Shown here: positions 43,909-52,196 of the stretch, piece by piece
Position numbering within the stretch: the stretch's first letter is position 1
How the letters are laid out: each line of letters starts with the position of its first letter
NCBI GenBank assembly: GCA_963742865.1
Contig: CAVUNW010000052.1
Location: 62,001-126,000 of the forward strand
Reading direction: 5' to 3'
Source of the DNA: Bog-532 sp963742865
GTDB taxonomy: Bacteria; Actinomycetota; Actinomycetes; Streptosporangiales; Streptosporangiaceae
Length of the DNA: 64,000 nt
Made by a program: the position numbers and the translations under genes
Notes under the pieces: generated by a model
Databases searched by the model: none
Told to the model about the DNA's origin: nothing
The model's input: only the letters and a program-made list of their open reading frames with translations

Positions 43909-44850
43909 TCAGCGGTGCAGGGTGGTCTCCTGCTCCATATGCGACAGCTTCTCGGGATTACGCACGGCGTACAGGCCGGTGATGAGGCCGTCGTCGATGC
44001 GTACCGCTACGACGGTGTTGATCTCGCCGTTGAGCCGGAGGATCAGCGCCGGGTAGCCGTTGACCTGTGCCGGCTGCAGCGACGTTGCGGCGGCGATCCT
44101 GCCCAGCGCGGGGGCCAGCACGCGGGCCACCTTGTCGGCCCCCACGATGGGCCGCAGGGCGGCCTGCTTGATTCCGCCGCCGTCACCCAGGAAGACGACA
44201 TCCGGCGCAAGGATGTCGAGCAGGCCCTGCAGATCGCCCGTTTCGGCCGCCCGCTGGAACGCATCGAGCGCGTCTCGGGTCTCGGCCGGGGAAACCGCCC
44301 CGCGCGGCCGGCGCGCCGCGACGTGTGCCCGCGCCCGGTGCGCGATCTGGCGGACCGCGGCCGGGCTCTTGTCGACGGCTTCGGCGATCTCGTCGTACCC
44401 GAGGTCGAACACCTCGCGCAGCACGAAAACCGCCCGCTCGGTCGGTGTGAGCGTCTCCAGAACCAGCAGCATCGCCATCGAGACGCTGTCGGCCAGCTCG
44501 ACGTCCTCGGCCACGTCGGGCGTGGTGAGCAGCGGCTCGGGCAGCCAGGGGCCGAAGTAGGACTCCTTGCGGCGGCCGAGCGTACGCAGCCGGGCGAGTG
44601 CCTGGCGGGTGGTGATCCGGACCAGGTACGCACGCTGATCCCGGACCGTGGCGAGGTCGACACCCGCCCACCGCAGCCAGGTCTCCTGCAGGACGTCCTC
44701 CGCGTCGGCGGCCAAGCCGAGCATCTCGTAGGCGACGGTGAACAGCAGGTTGCGGTGGGCGAGGAACGCCTCGGTGGCGGGGTCCGGACGATCGCCCCGG
44801 CTGCTGCCCCGGCCACGATCGTCGGGTGCGGTCTGCGACGTGCCGGACAT
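43909..44850 (-). CDS. ECF41 family sigma factor (SigJ-like)
   Basis: 313 residues, intact. Region 2 'FLAHRNLLFTVAYEMLGLAA', 'DAEDVLQETWLRWAGVDLAT'; region 4 'LETLTPTERAVFVLREVFDL', 'GYDEIAEAVDKSPAAVRQIA', 'HRARAHVAARR'. The C-terminal SnoaL-like domain keeps the ECF41 marks 'FLGDGGGIKQAALRP' (DGGG) and 'AVRNPEKL' (NPxKL). This tail modulates the sigma factor itself, so no anti-sigma is expected. Divergent from a carboxymuconolactone-decarboxylase-like gene, the typical ECF41 target, with two facing promoters in between. Confidence 0.88.
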   Translation of the reverse strand: MSGTSQTAPDDRGRGSSRGDRPDPATEAFLAHRNLLFTVAYEMLGLAADAEDVLQETWLRWAGVDLATVRDQRAYLVRITTRQALARLRTLGRRKESYFGPWLPEPLLTTPDVAEDVELADSVSMAMLLVLETLTPTERAVFVLREVFDLGYDEIAEAVDKSPAAVRQIAHRARAHVAARRPRGAVSPAETRDALDAFQRAAETGDLQGLLDILAPDVVFLGDGGGIKQAALRPIVGADKVARVLAPALGRIAAATSLQPAQVNGYPALILRLNGEINTVVAVRIDDGLITGLYAVRNPEKLSHMEQETTLHR

Positions 44851-44887
44851 GAGGGCTCCTGTTCGCTGTCCACTGTGTCACCCACCA

Positions 44888-44914
44888 GATGCCGGGCCCC
44901 GCCGTTGTGTGACA
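44888..44914 (-). promoter_or_regulatory. ECF41-type promoter, toward sigma gene
   Basis: On the minus strand TGTCACA, exactly 16 bases, CATC. ECF41 promoters are described as TGTCACA with a CGTC-like -10. It lies 38 bp before the sigma-factor start, implying autoregulation. Confidence 0.65.
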
Positions 44915-45042
44915 CCGGGACGGCAGCCAGTCCCTGTTGCCCGTCGCCGGATGTCGTGACGGCGAGACAGCATCGTGAACAGCGGTGCGCCGTATGTCAA
45001 CGATGCGGCTACCCGATTATGGAGCGCGTCACATAACCGCGC

Positions 45043-45069
45043 TGTCACAAGGACCGGGCTGCCGGCATC
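45043..45069 (+). promoter_or_regulatory. ECF41-type promoter, toward CMD-like gene
   Basis: TGTCACA, exactly 16 bases, CATC, the same layout as the opposite-strand site. 41 bp before the ATG of the carboxymuconolactone-decarboxylase-like gene. The two identical-format sites on opposite strands support each other. Confidence 0.72.
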
Positions 45070-45109
45070 TCGTGTTCGTTCAGTGCAATCCACGAGTGAG
45101 GACGAAGTC

Positions 45110-45595
45110 ATGGACGCCCGGTTCAACATGTTCGGCAACGAGATCGCCGCCAAGTTCGCCAAGCGGTTCGCCCACACCAGCCTGGTGATTCACCAGTCGC
45201 CACTGCCGAAGTCCACGCAGGAGCTGGTGTCGCTGCGCGCCAGCCAGATCAACGGCTGCGGTTGGTGCATCGACATGCACACCAAGGAGGCCGCGGCCGC
45301 CGGTGAAACCGCGGTCCGGCTCAACCTGGTCGCCGCCTGGCGCGAGTCCACCGTGTTCACCGAGGCCGAGCAGGCCGCGCTGGCGCTCGCCGAAGAGGGC
45401 ACCCGGCTCGCCGACGCCCACCACGGCGTGTCCGACGAGACCTGGGCCCAGGTGCGCAAGCACTACGACGACGACCAGATCGCCGCGCTGGTCTCCCTGG
45501 TCGCCATGATCAACGCGGCCAACCGGCTCGGCGTGATCGTACGCCAAAAGGGGGGTTCCTACGAGCCCGGCATGTTTGCCAGCATGACGAGCTGA
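45110..45595 (+). CDS. Carboxymuconolactone decarboxylase/AhpD-like protein
   Basis: 161 residues from ATG 45110. AhpD-like core with the redox motif 'LRASQINGCGWCIDMHTKEA' (CxxC followed by H), 'LVAAWRESTVFTEAEQAALA', 'DDDQIAALVSLVAMINAANR'. Members act as peroxidase partners or general disulfide-dependent antioxidants. Typical ECF41 partner (the C of the COE set). Upstream in-frame residues from 44975 precede its promoter and are not part of the gene. Confidence 0.88.
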   Translation: MDARFNMFGNEIAAKFAKRFAHTSLVIHQSPLPKSTQELVSLRASQINGCGWCIDMHTKEAAAAGETAVRLNLVAAWRESTVFTEAEQAALALAEEGTRLADAHHGVSDETWAQVRKHYDDDQIAALVSLVAMINAANRLGVIVRQKGGSYEPGMFASMTS

Positions 45596-45611
45596 CCGGC
45601 GGGCGAATTGC

Positions 45612-45646
45612 GGCCCGGCCCAGGCTCATTCGATCCGGGCCGGGCC
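45612..45646. terminator. Bidirectional hairpin terminator
   Basis: GGCCCGGCCC and GGGCCGGGCC pair perfectly (10 bp) around a 15-base loop, between the ends of two convergent genes (45595 and 45702). Confidence 0.7.
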
Positions 45647-45701
45647 CGCGTGGGTGGGATACCGCTGCGCTAGTTGGAGTAATCAGCCGCCGACTGGGGC
45701 G

Positions 45702-46046
45702 CTACCGTGTCCCGTCGTCAAGGCTTTCGACCAGCTCGGACTCGGCCACGGCGATAGCGAAGCCGAAAGCCCGCACGATGTTCCCGCTAGCGGCGATCAC
45801 CCGCGGCGCGCCTACCACCGGGGCAATCCCGATCATTATTCCCTGCACATCCTCAGCGGTGACCCCGATATCCCCGGCCGGCCCGGCGTTCAGGAGGTAG
45901 GAGGCAGGCGGCGCGTCCACCGCGATCAGCGCGGCCAGCCGCGTGAGCATCAGCTCCCGCGGGGATAGCGTGTTGTGCTCGAGCGATGCGGCGGTCATGT
46001 CGGCGAGTGTGTCAAGGACAGGTGTGTCGGCAGTTTCGTCGGTCAC
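45702..46046 (-). CDS. Short carboxymuconolactone decarboxylase-like protein
   Basis: 114 residues from GTG 46046 with GGGAGG 5 bases upstream: 'TPVLDTLADMTAASLEHNTL', 'SPRELMLTRLAALIAVDAPP', 'TAEDVQGIMIGIAPVVGAPR', 'VIAASGNIVRAFGF'. Same helical fold as CMD/AhpD, but the CxxC-H redox motif is replaced by 'DAPPASYLLNAG', so it is probably not a disulfide enzyme. Convergent to the ECF41 partner gene; relation to that regulon is unclear. Confidence 0.78.
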   Translation of the reverse strand: MTDETADTPVLDTLADMTAASLEHNTLSPRELMLTRLAALIAVDAPPASYLLNAGPAGDIGVTAEDVQGIMIGIAPVVGAPRVIAASGNIVRAFGFAIAVAESELVESLDDGTR

Positions 46047-46375
46047 GGGAACCTCCCTGGTTTGCTGCGGCGCGCGGTCGCTGGCCTCGCTGGATACTCC
46101 AGCACTCCATCGCTGGCGCCGGCCGGGCACATCACCCGCGAGGGGTGACGCGAGGAATGGCGGCAACGATCAGGCTGCAGGGTCACTCTTGGGCCCGACG
46201 GCAACTGCGCGCGGATCCGGTGGCGCTGGGGTACGACGTGGGCCACTGGTACCTGCGCGAGCTGCGCGGCACCCGGGTGTCGCGCTCGCGTTCGCGGGCT
46301 TCTTCTCATCATCGCCACGCACTGGGGTCACTTTGGCTAGCTCATGCCGCGTTGCGCCTGGTCCTGCGGGTGATG
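46047..46375. other. Gap without a convincing gene
   Basis: A plus-strand stretch near 46160-46310 reads 'GHSWARRQLRADPVALGYDV', 'GHWYLRELRGTRVSRSRSRA', which looks partly protein-like but has no proper start, stop or family match. Possibly a gene fragment. Nothing else is recognised. Confidence 0.3.
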
Positions 46376-47551
46376 TCAGGGCCAGTCGTGGCCCGCTTGA
46401 CGTTCCTGCAGGCGCGGTGGGTGCGGATAGTCCGGCGAACGGTGCTGGAAAGACAGGATGCGTGGATTGCGGATGATCCCGTCGCGGACTTCGATGGCCC
46501 GCCGGATCGTCTGGTTCGCGTCCCACGCCGGGGGGCCGGTGAGCACCGGGCGCAGGTGCGGAAGCAGGGCTTCGCTTATCTCCCAGGTAGCGGAGTTCCA
46601 CAGGTGCGACGGGCTGTGGTCCACGGCGTAGTAGCAGACGTTATCGCCGACCATGACCATGGGCTCGGCAAAGCTTGTGGGGCGCGCCCAGCCGAAGCCC
46701 ATGCCCTCGTCGCAGGACACGTCCACGATGAGGCTGCCGCGCGCGAACGAGCCCAGGTCGCTGGTGGGGACGAACATCAGCGGTGCGTCGGTGTCCTGCA
46801 GCACGCAGTTGACCACGATGTCGTGCTCAGCGAGGAAGGCCGCCATCGGTATCCGGCTGCCCCCGCGCAGCACGTGGCAGCGGCTGGGGTCGCCGGTGTC
46901 CTGCTCGAAGTGCACCATGCGCGCCGAGTGGATGGGGGAGGCGACGGCGGTGATGTCGCGATGGGTCAGGACGTCAACGTCGTTCACGCCGTGCGCGTTA
47001 AGGGCCGTCACCGCGCCCCGGCCGGTAGCCCCGAAGCTGATGACGGCCGCCCGGAGCCGGCGGCCATATTCACCCGTCGTCCCGATGAGCTCCAGGGCAT
47101 GCAGCACCGAGCAGTAACCGGCCAGTTCGTTGTTCTTGTGAAAGACATGCAAGCCGAACGAGCCATCGGCATCCCAGTGGTTCATGGCCTCAAAGGCGAT
47201 CAGGGTCAGCCGCCGGTCGATGCTCAGCTGGGTGATCTCCTCGTCCTGGACACAATGTGGCCAGCCCCACAGGACCTGCCCGTCCCGCATCTGCGCGAGG
47301 TCCTGGGGCTGCGGTTTGGGCAGCAGGATGACATCGCATTCTGCGAGGAGTTCCGCACGGGTGCGAAGCCCGGCCACGCACGATGCCAGCTGCTCATCGG
47401 GCACACCGAACCGCTCGCCATAGCCGCGCTCGAGATAAACACGTTCCCGCAGGTCAGCATCAATCCGCTCGACGTGCAGCGGATGGATCGGGAGCCGCCG
47501 CTCGTTCTCCTTCCGTGACCGCGATATCACTCCGAGACTGAGCTGATCCAC
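46376..47551 (-). CDS. Alanine dehydrogenase/N5-(carboxyethyl)ornithine synthase-like
   Basis: 391 residues: 'LGVISRSRKENERRLPIHPL', 'ERGYGERFGVPDEQLA', 'VILLPKPQPQDLAQMRDGQV', 'IAFEAMNHWDADGSFGLHVF', Rossmann 'RAAVISFGATGRGAVTALNA', 'HDIVVNCVLQDTDAPLMFVP', 'GSLIVDVSCDEGMGFGWARP'. AlaDH/PNT superfamily with the Lys/His (LLPKP, AMNHW) catalytic pair. The specific sub-group resembles N5-(carboxyethyl)ornithine synthases, which join pyruvate and an amino acid reductively; lysine-forming saccharopine dehydrogenase is less likely. Substrate not proven. Divergent from a crotonase. Confidence 0.8.
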   Translation of the reverse strand: MDQLSLGVISRSRKENERRLPIHPLHVERIDADLRERVYLERGYGERFGVPDEQLASCVAGLRTRAELLAECDVILLPKPQPQDLAQMRDGQVLWGWPHCVQDEEITQLSIDRRLTLIAFEAMNHWDADGSFGLHVFHKNNELAGYCSVLHALELIGTTGEYGRRLRAAVISFGATGRGAVTALNAHGVNDVDVLTHRDITAVASPIHSARMVHFEQDTGDPSRCHVLRGGSRIPMAAFLAEHDIVVNCVLQDTDAPLMFVPTSDLGSFARGSLIVDVSCDEGMGFGWARPTSFAEPMVMVGDNVCYYAVDHSPSHLWNSATWEISEALLPHLRPVLTGPPAWDANQTIRRAIEVRDGIIRNPRILSFQHRSPDYPHPPRLQERQAGHDWP

Positions 47552-47598
47552 ACGCGCTCCCTAACCCGAGGCCGTCCCGGGAAATCATCCACGGTTCC

Positions 47599-47626
47599 CG
47601 TGAGCCCGGATCACCCGAAGCTCACG
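47599..47626. promoter_or_regulatory. Inverted repeat in divergent promoter region
   Basis: CGTGAGC and GCTCACG with a 14-base centre lie between the divergent AlaDH-like and crotonase genes. Operator or chance. Confidence 0.3.
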
Positions 47627-47774
47627 CGCCGAGTCTGTCACTGACACTCACCGAACGACGAGAACAGCGAGCTTTGCGACTCATGGTCACTTACTCTCAT
47701 GCCGCAGCGCAGTTTCGACAACTAGCCAGCCGGGACGGTAGCGTCCGTGCCAGCGGACAATCGAGGAGAGCGCG

Positions 47775-48566
47775 GTGGTGACCGATCAGGCGGTCCGGGT
47801 AGAGCGGTCGGGGCCCGTCAGCACCGTTTTCCTGCACCGCCCTGCCCGCCGCAACGCCGTCGACGGCCCAACCGCCGCCCAGCTTGCCGCGACCTTCCGC
47901 GCGTTCGACGCCGATCCGGGCGCCGCCGTTGCCGTCCTGCACGGTGAGGGCGGGGTCTTCTGTTCTGGCGCCGACCTCACCGCGATCGGCACCGAGCGTG
48001 GCAACCCGGTGGCGCCCGATGGCGACGGGCCGATGGGTGTCAGCCGGCTGCGGCTGTCCAAGCCGGTCATCGCGGCGGTAGCTGGGTACGCGGTGGCCGG
48101 TGGCCTGGAGCTGGCCCTGTGGTGCGACCTGCGGATCGCGGACGAGACCGCCGTGTTCGGCGTCTTCTGCAGGCGCTGGGGCGTTCCGCTGATTGATGGC
48201 GGCACCGTGCGCCTGCCCCGGCTCATCGGGGTCAGCCGGGCGATGGACATGATCCTGACTGGACGCGCCGTCGGCGCTGCGGAGGCGGCGGCGATCGGGC
48301 TGGCCAATCGCGTGGTACCGGCCGGTCAGGCTCTTGCCGCCGCGCAGGAGCTGGCGGCCCAGCTTGCCTCGTTCCCGCAGACCTGCCTGCGCAGCGACCG
48401 CGCATCGGTGCTGGACCAGGAGGGCCTTGACGAGGCCGCCGCCCTGGCATCGGAGTTTGCGCACGGGCAGCACGCGCTGGTGAACGAGGCCGGCTCAGGC
48501 GCCGCCCGGTTCGCGGCCGGCGCGGGCCGGCACGGGTCGTTCGGCCCTGACGGCGGTGGAGTCTGA
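47775..48566 (+). CDS. Enoyl-CoA hydratase/isomerase (crotonase family)
   Basis: 263 residues: 'VSTVFLHRPARRNAVDGPTA', 'LHGEGGVFCSGADLTAIGTE', 'GYAVAGGLELALWCDLRIAD', 'FGVFCRRWGVPLIDGGTVRL', 'MDMILTGRAVGAAEAAAIGL'. Both oxyanion-hole loops are present (CSGADL, AVAGGLE). First GTG at 47775, another directly after at 47778; GGAGA upstream. The Glu pair of true hydratases is partly changed (WGVPLID), so it may do isomerisation or a related reaction. Single gene next to a convergent VOC protein. Confidence 0.85.
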   Translation: MVTDQAVRVERSGPVSTVFLHRPARRNAVDGPTAAQLAATFRAFDADPGAAVAVLHGEGGVFCSGADLTAIGTERGNPVAPDGDGPMGVSRLRLSKPVIAAVAGYAVAGGLELALWCDLRIADETAVFGVFCRRWGVPLIDGGTVRLPRLIGVSRAMDMILTGRAVGAAEAAAIGLANRVVPAGQALAAAQELAAQLASFPQTCLRSDRASVLDQEGLDEAAALASEFAHGQHALVNEAGSGAARFAAGAGRHGSFGPDGGGV

Positions 48567-48582
48567 CTGTTCGGTGCCGTGC

Positions 48583-48969
48583 TCACCGCGGGTCGCGGCG
48601 GAGCGGGTGATCGACGGGAATCTCGACCAGAACGATCCGGACGCCGTCCGGATCCTCGATCCACATCTCGATCAATCCCCAGGGCTCGGTCGTGGGCTCT
48701 CGGAGAACACGCACGCCGGCCGCGGCCAGCCGTTCATGCTCAGCACGAACATCCCGCACCTGGAGCCAGATCATCACCGAGTCCCCGGCGGGGCCCCCAG
48801 CTCGGCCGGACACTTCCAGCAATCCCGAGCCGAGGAAGAACACCACTCCAGGGTCGGCCGGAGAGCCGAACTCCCGGTAGATCGCCAGACCCAGCACATC
48901 GTGGTAGAAACGGCGGCTCCGGTCCGGGTCAGCAGGCCGCAGCAGAATCCGGCTGGTCAGTACATCCAT
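48583..48969 (-). CDS. VOC family (glyoxalase/bleomycin resistance-like) protein
   Basis: 128 residues, two beta-alpha-beta-beta-beta units: 'TSRILLRPADPDRSRRFYHD', 'VLGLAIYREFGSPADPGVVF', 'SVMIWLQVRDVRAEHERLAA', 'WGLIEMWIEDPDGVRIVLVE'. The E-DPDG...E pattern carries a metal-ligand Glu. Function could be isomerase, dioxygenase-like or antibiotic binding; not decidable here. Confidence 0.85.
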   Translation of the reverse strand: MDVLTSRILLRPADPDRSRRFYHDVLGLAIYREFGSPADPGVVFFLGSGLLEVSGRAGGPAGDSVMIWLQVRDVRAEHERLAAAGVRVLREPTTEPWGLIEMWIEDPDGVRIVLVEIPVDHPLRRDPR

Positions 48970-49029
48970 GTCACTGCGTGCGCAGTCCGCAAGTCCACGG
49001 ATCCGGCTTGCCCGGTGTACTGGCCGTCC

Positions 49030-49275
49030 TCACGAGTAAAGCGTAGCGAGCCGCGCTCTCCTCATTGCCGTCAGGCGTCTCTGAGCAAGCCCGCATATAG
49101 ACAGGTACTCTTCTGCCGCCGGTAGGGCGGGCGGGGCGGTGTCAGAGAACCACCCCCAGATGGCTTCGCCAGCTGGGATGCGTACTGGCGAGACTTTGGA
49201 CTGCCCGAGGATGAGCTGGGCACTGGCGCGGACTGCATCGTCGATCCCGGCGGGCGGGGCCCCCGGATCCGACAT
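49030..49275 (-). CDS. Small hypothetical protein
   Basis: 81 residues from ATG 49275: 'GIDDAVRASAQLILGQSKVS', 'IPAGEAIWGWFSDTAPPALP', 'AAEEYLSICGLAQRRLTAMR'. Codon bias is normal, and it fits between the VOC protein and the esterase with a 19-bp gap to the latter, so it is probably co-transcribed. No family recognised. Confidence 0.5.
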   Translation of the reverse strand: MSDPGAPPAGIDDAVRASAQLILGQSKVSPVRIPAGEAIWGWFSDTAPPALPAAEEYLSICGLAQRRLTAMRRARLATLYS

Positions 49276-49294
49276 CAACTGACGGCCGCTGTGA

Positions 49295-50905
49295 CTAGCT
49301 CGCTTCCAGGGCGGTCCAGAACGCGCAGTTGTGTGTGTTCGCGAAGTCAGTCTCGGTCTGCGGTGTGGGTGGCGCCAGCGACTGCATCTTCTGGGTGAGG
49401 TTGTTGAAGAGCGGCCAGAACGGGGTGCCGAACGAGGAGGGGAATCCGCGCTTGGCAAAATTCGTCCAGTAGCCCTTCATGATCGTCGCCAGCTGCTGCT
49501 GCTGTACCGAGAGTGTCCCTGGGAACGCGGCCGTCGGCAGGTCCATCAGGTACTGCATCTCGGACGTGTGGGCGGCACCGTAGGGGAAGCTGACCGGGGG
49601 AAGGAAGTTCTCCGGGGCGTTCTCATCATTGAACTCGTAGGCGAAGGTCGGCACGAAGTGCGAGATGGACTGATCGATGGTCAGCGCGGGGCACGCGAAG
49701 ATGGCGTCGGTGCCGACCGCGCCGAGGGCGACGGATGGGCTGGGGAACGCGCTCAGCGGGTACTTAGCCGCGATGACGGTCGCCACCGCCGGGGAGACTC
49801 CGAGCGTGGAGGAGATCATGCTCTGGTAGTTCGACGCTGTGACCGGGCTGCCCGCCAGTTCGCTGAGCGCCACGAACAGCCGCCATTCATCGCGGTTCGT
49901 GCCGTTGATGATCGGGACGCGGTTGAAGTTGCCGGTGGCGAAAGCGGCCTTCAGTGTCTCCGGCAGCACCTCGGCGTTGATGTTCGGCGTGTAGCCGGCC
50001 GTGTTCTCGTTGGCCAGGATGGTCGAGACGGGCAGGCTCCGCAGGCAGGCCGCGGTCTGGCTGGCGCATCCCGCCTTGGTCGCGAAGCCCGCACCGGCTG
50101 TCTCGGCGCTCGAGAGCGATGCCTGCGTGAGATTGTAGGACCCGCTCTCGACGATCGCCTTTTGGAACAGTCCCCTGGCCTGCGGCGATGCCACCTGTGA
50201 CAGCGTTGACAGGCCGCCCGCGGACTCACCGAAGATAGTGACGTGGTTTGGGTTGCCGCCGAAGCTGGCGATGTTGCGCTGTACCCAGCGCAGGGCGGCC
50301 TGCTGGTCCATGAGGCCGTAGTCACCCGCCTGGCCGTTCGCGTCGGCCAGTGCCGGGTGCGCCAGGAAGCCGAGCGCACCGAGCCGGTAGTTGATGGTGA
50401 CCACGGTTACGCCGTCTTCCACCAGCTTTGCGGGGGCGTAGTCATCGCTTTCGCCGGTCACCAGCGCGCCACCGTGGATCCAGACCATGACGGGGTGGCG
50501 TGAACCAGCGTTCTGGCGGCTTGGCGTGAAGACGTTCAGGAAGAGACAGTCCTCCGACATACTGGCGTGGCCGAAAGGCGTCGGCGGCTGCGGGCAGTGC
50601 GGCGCGAACTGGGTCGCGTCGCGTATGCCAGGCCAGCTGGCGGCGGGTTGTGGCGGCCGCCACCGCAGCGCGCCGACCGGTGGGGCGGCATACGGGATGC
50701 CGAGAAATTCATTGACCGCGCCGTTAGCCAGGCCGCGAACTGCCCCATTGGCGGTGCCCGCTACCGGTCCGCGGGCGCTGGTGGCCACCTGGCCGCCGAG
50801 GATGCTCGCGCTCGCAGCGGGCGCGGCCACGACCAGGGTACCCAGGGTGACTCCGGCTGCCGCTAGCCGAGTGCGTGCCCGCCATTCGCTCCAAGTCATA
50901 TGCAT
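49295..50905 (-). CDS. Secreted type B carboxylesterase
   Basis: 536 residues. Signal peptide 'RTRLAAAGVTLGTLVVAAPA' with Ala-x-Ala cleavage. Esterase core: 'NEFLGIPYAAPPVGALRWRP', 'SEDCLFLNVFTPSRQ', 'HPVMVWIHGGALVTGESDDY' (oxyanion), nucleophile 'VTIFGESAGGLSTLSQVASP', acid 'FAYEFNDENAP', catalytic His in 'FPYGAAHTSEMQYLMDLPTA'. Cleaves esters outside the cell. ATG 50905 or 50899 follows GGGAG; an earlier ATG at 50965 is unneeded. The stub at 11.4 kb is the C-terminus of a close relative. Confidence 0.85.
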   Translation of the reverse strand: MHMTWSEWRARTRLAAAGVTLGTLVVAAPAASASILGGQVATSARGPVAGTANGAVRGLANGAVNEFLGIPYAAPPVGALRWRPPQPAASWPGIRDATQFAPHCPQPPTPFGHASMSEDCLFLNVFTPSRQNAGSRHPVMVWIHGGALVTGESDDYAPAKLVEDGVTVVTINYRLGALGFLAHPALADANGQAGDYGLMDQQAALRWVQRNIASFGGNPNHVTIFGESAGGLSTLSQVASPQARGLFQKAIVESGSYNLTQASLSSAETAGAGFATKAGCASQTAACLRSLPVSTILANENTAGYTPNINAEVLPETLKAAFATGNFNRVPIINGTNRDEWRLFVALSELAGSPVTASNYQSMISSTLGVSPAVATVIAAKYPLSAFPSPSVALGAVGTDAIFACPALTIDQSISHFVPTFAYEFNDENAPENFLPPVSFPYGAAHTSEMQYLMDLPTAAFPGTLSVQQQQLATIMKGYWTNFAKRGFPSSFGTPFWPLFNNLTQKMQSLAPPTPQTETDFANTHNCAFWTALEAS

Positions 50906-51095
50906 CCATCTCCCTTCACGGCTGACGCCGGCTGTCCCTCTGGTGGCTGGGCCGCTCATGTTCAAGGAGCGCGAATGCCTGCATGCACTGACTGGGCCTA
51001 CATCAAAAGTACGAAGTAGTACTTTAGGGCTTTGTCGGCCACTGTATGCCCGTGACCGGCACCGGGCAAGGGGGGACGCTCACCACCGGGTTGTT

Positions 51096-51113
51096 CCCTG
51101 GGGAAAACCAGGG
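51096..51113 (+). promoter_or_regulatory. Hairpin in upstream region of hydrolase
   Basis: CCCTGG-GGAAAA-CCAGGG, 6-bp perfect stem with an A-rich loop, 70 bp upstream of the epoxide-hydrolase-like start, in a gap between divergent genes. Possibly operator or leader hairpin. Confidence 0.3.
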
Positions 51114-51182
51114 TGTTCCCCTGGGGTGATGCAGCGGCTGAGAGCGTAGCGTCATCCCTGACCCAACCCCAGGGAGGCGGTA

Positions 51183-52079
51183 ATGAGCACGACCGATGAC
51201 CGCGCAAGCGGCGAGCTTCGTGAGGGCTACGCCGAGATCGGCGACCAGCGATTGCATTACGTCGAGGCTGGCGAGGGGCCGCTGATCGTCCTGCTGCACG
51301 GCTTCCCCGAGTTCTGGTACGGCTGGCGGCGGCAGATCAAGCCGCTTGCGGCGGCGGGATTCCGGGTCGTCGCACCTGACACGCGCGGCTATAACCTGTC
51401 CTCCAAGCCGGACGGCGTCGCGGCCTACGACACCGGCAAGCTCGCCGCCGACATCCGCGATCTGGTCCACGAACGCGGCGCCGAGTCCGCGCTGCTGGCC
51501 GGTCACGACTGGGGCGGAAGCATCGCGTGGGCCACCGCGATGAACCACCCCGAGGTCGTGGACCGGCTGGCCATCCTCAACGCGGCCCATCCGCGGAAGC
51601 TATCGCAGGGACTGCACCACCCGGGCCAGCTCCGCAAGTCCTGGTACTTCTTCTTCTTCGACCTCCCGGACCTGCCCGAGGCCGTCGTGCACGGCGACAA
51701 CTGGCATTTCTTCCGGCACTTCCTGCGCGACGCCCACCCGGCTTACACACCGGAGGAGATCGACCGGTACGTCGAGGCGTGGTCGCAGCCCGGCGCAGCC
51801 ACCGGGATGATCAACTATTACCGGTCCTCGGTGCGGACCCCGCCCAAGAAGGCCGAGGCGGCGCTTCGCCCGATCAAGGCGCCGACCCTGGTCATCTGGG
51901 GCCAGCGGGATCGCTACCTCGGCGAAGAACTAGCCGAGCCCGACCGCGACGACGTGCCCAACCTGGACCGCGTTGAGCGCCTGCCCGACGCCTCGCACTG
52001 GGTCCATCACGACGAGCACGAGCGCGTCAACCAGCTGCTCACCGACTTCTTCGCCCCCGCCCTGCCGGCCAGGAACTGA
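51183..52079 (+). CDS. Alpha/beta hydrolase, soluble epoxide hydrolase-like
   Basis: 298 residues from ATG 51183, GGGAGG upstream. 'YVEAGEGPLIVLLHGFPEFW' with the HGFPE oxyanion, 'VVAPDTRGYNLSSKPDGVAA', nucleophile 'SALLAGHDWGGSIAWATAMN' (Asp in GHDWGG), lid with conserved Tyr residues ('INYYRSSVRTPPKK'), and 'LPDASHWVHHDEHERVNQLL' with catalytic His. Asp nucleophile and Tyr pair mark epoxide hydrolase chemistry. Independent of the EHN-type enzyme at 20 kb. Confidence 0.85.
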   Translation: MSTTDDRASGELREGYAEIGDQRLHYVEAGEGPLIVLLHGFPEFWYGWRRQIKPLAAAGFRVVAPDTRGYNLSSKPDGVAAYDTGKLAADIRDLVHERGAESALLAGHDWGGSIAWATAMNHPEVVDRLAILNAAHPRKLSQGLHHPGQLRKSWYFFFFDLPDLPEAVVHGDNWHFFRHFLRDAHPAYTPEEIDRYVEAWSQPGAATGMINYYRSSVRTPPKKAEAALRPIKAPTLVIWGQRDRYLGEELAEPDRDDVPNLDRVERLPDASHWVHHDEHERVNQLLTDFFAPALPARN

Positions 52080-52196
52080 CCAGGGACTTCGAGGGCGGCG
52101 CAATTCCTGGCCGGGCCGCCCACAACGCCAACCCGCCAGCGGCCGGGCACAACAGTCTCGCGGGGCCCACAAGCACGAGTTGCAGAGGAGCTGGTG

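Noticed and set aside
45986..47518. 510-codon plus-strand open frame
   Set aside because: Mostly antisense to the AlaDH-like gene; conserved motifs are all on the minus strand.
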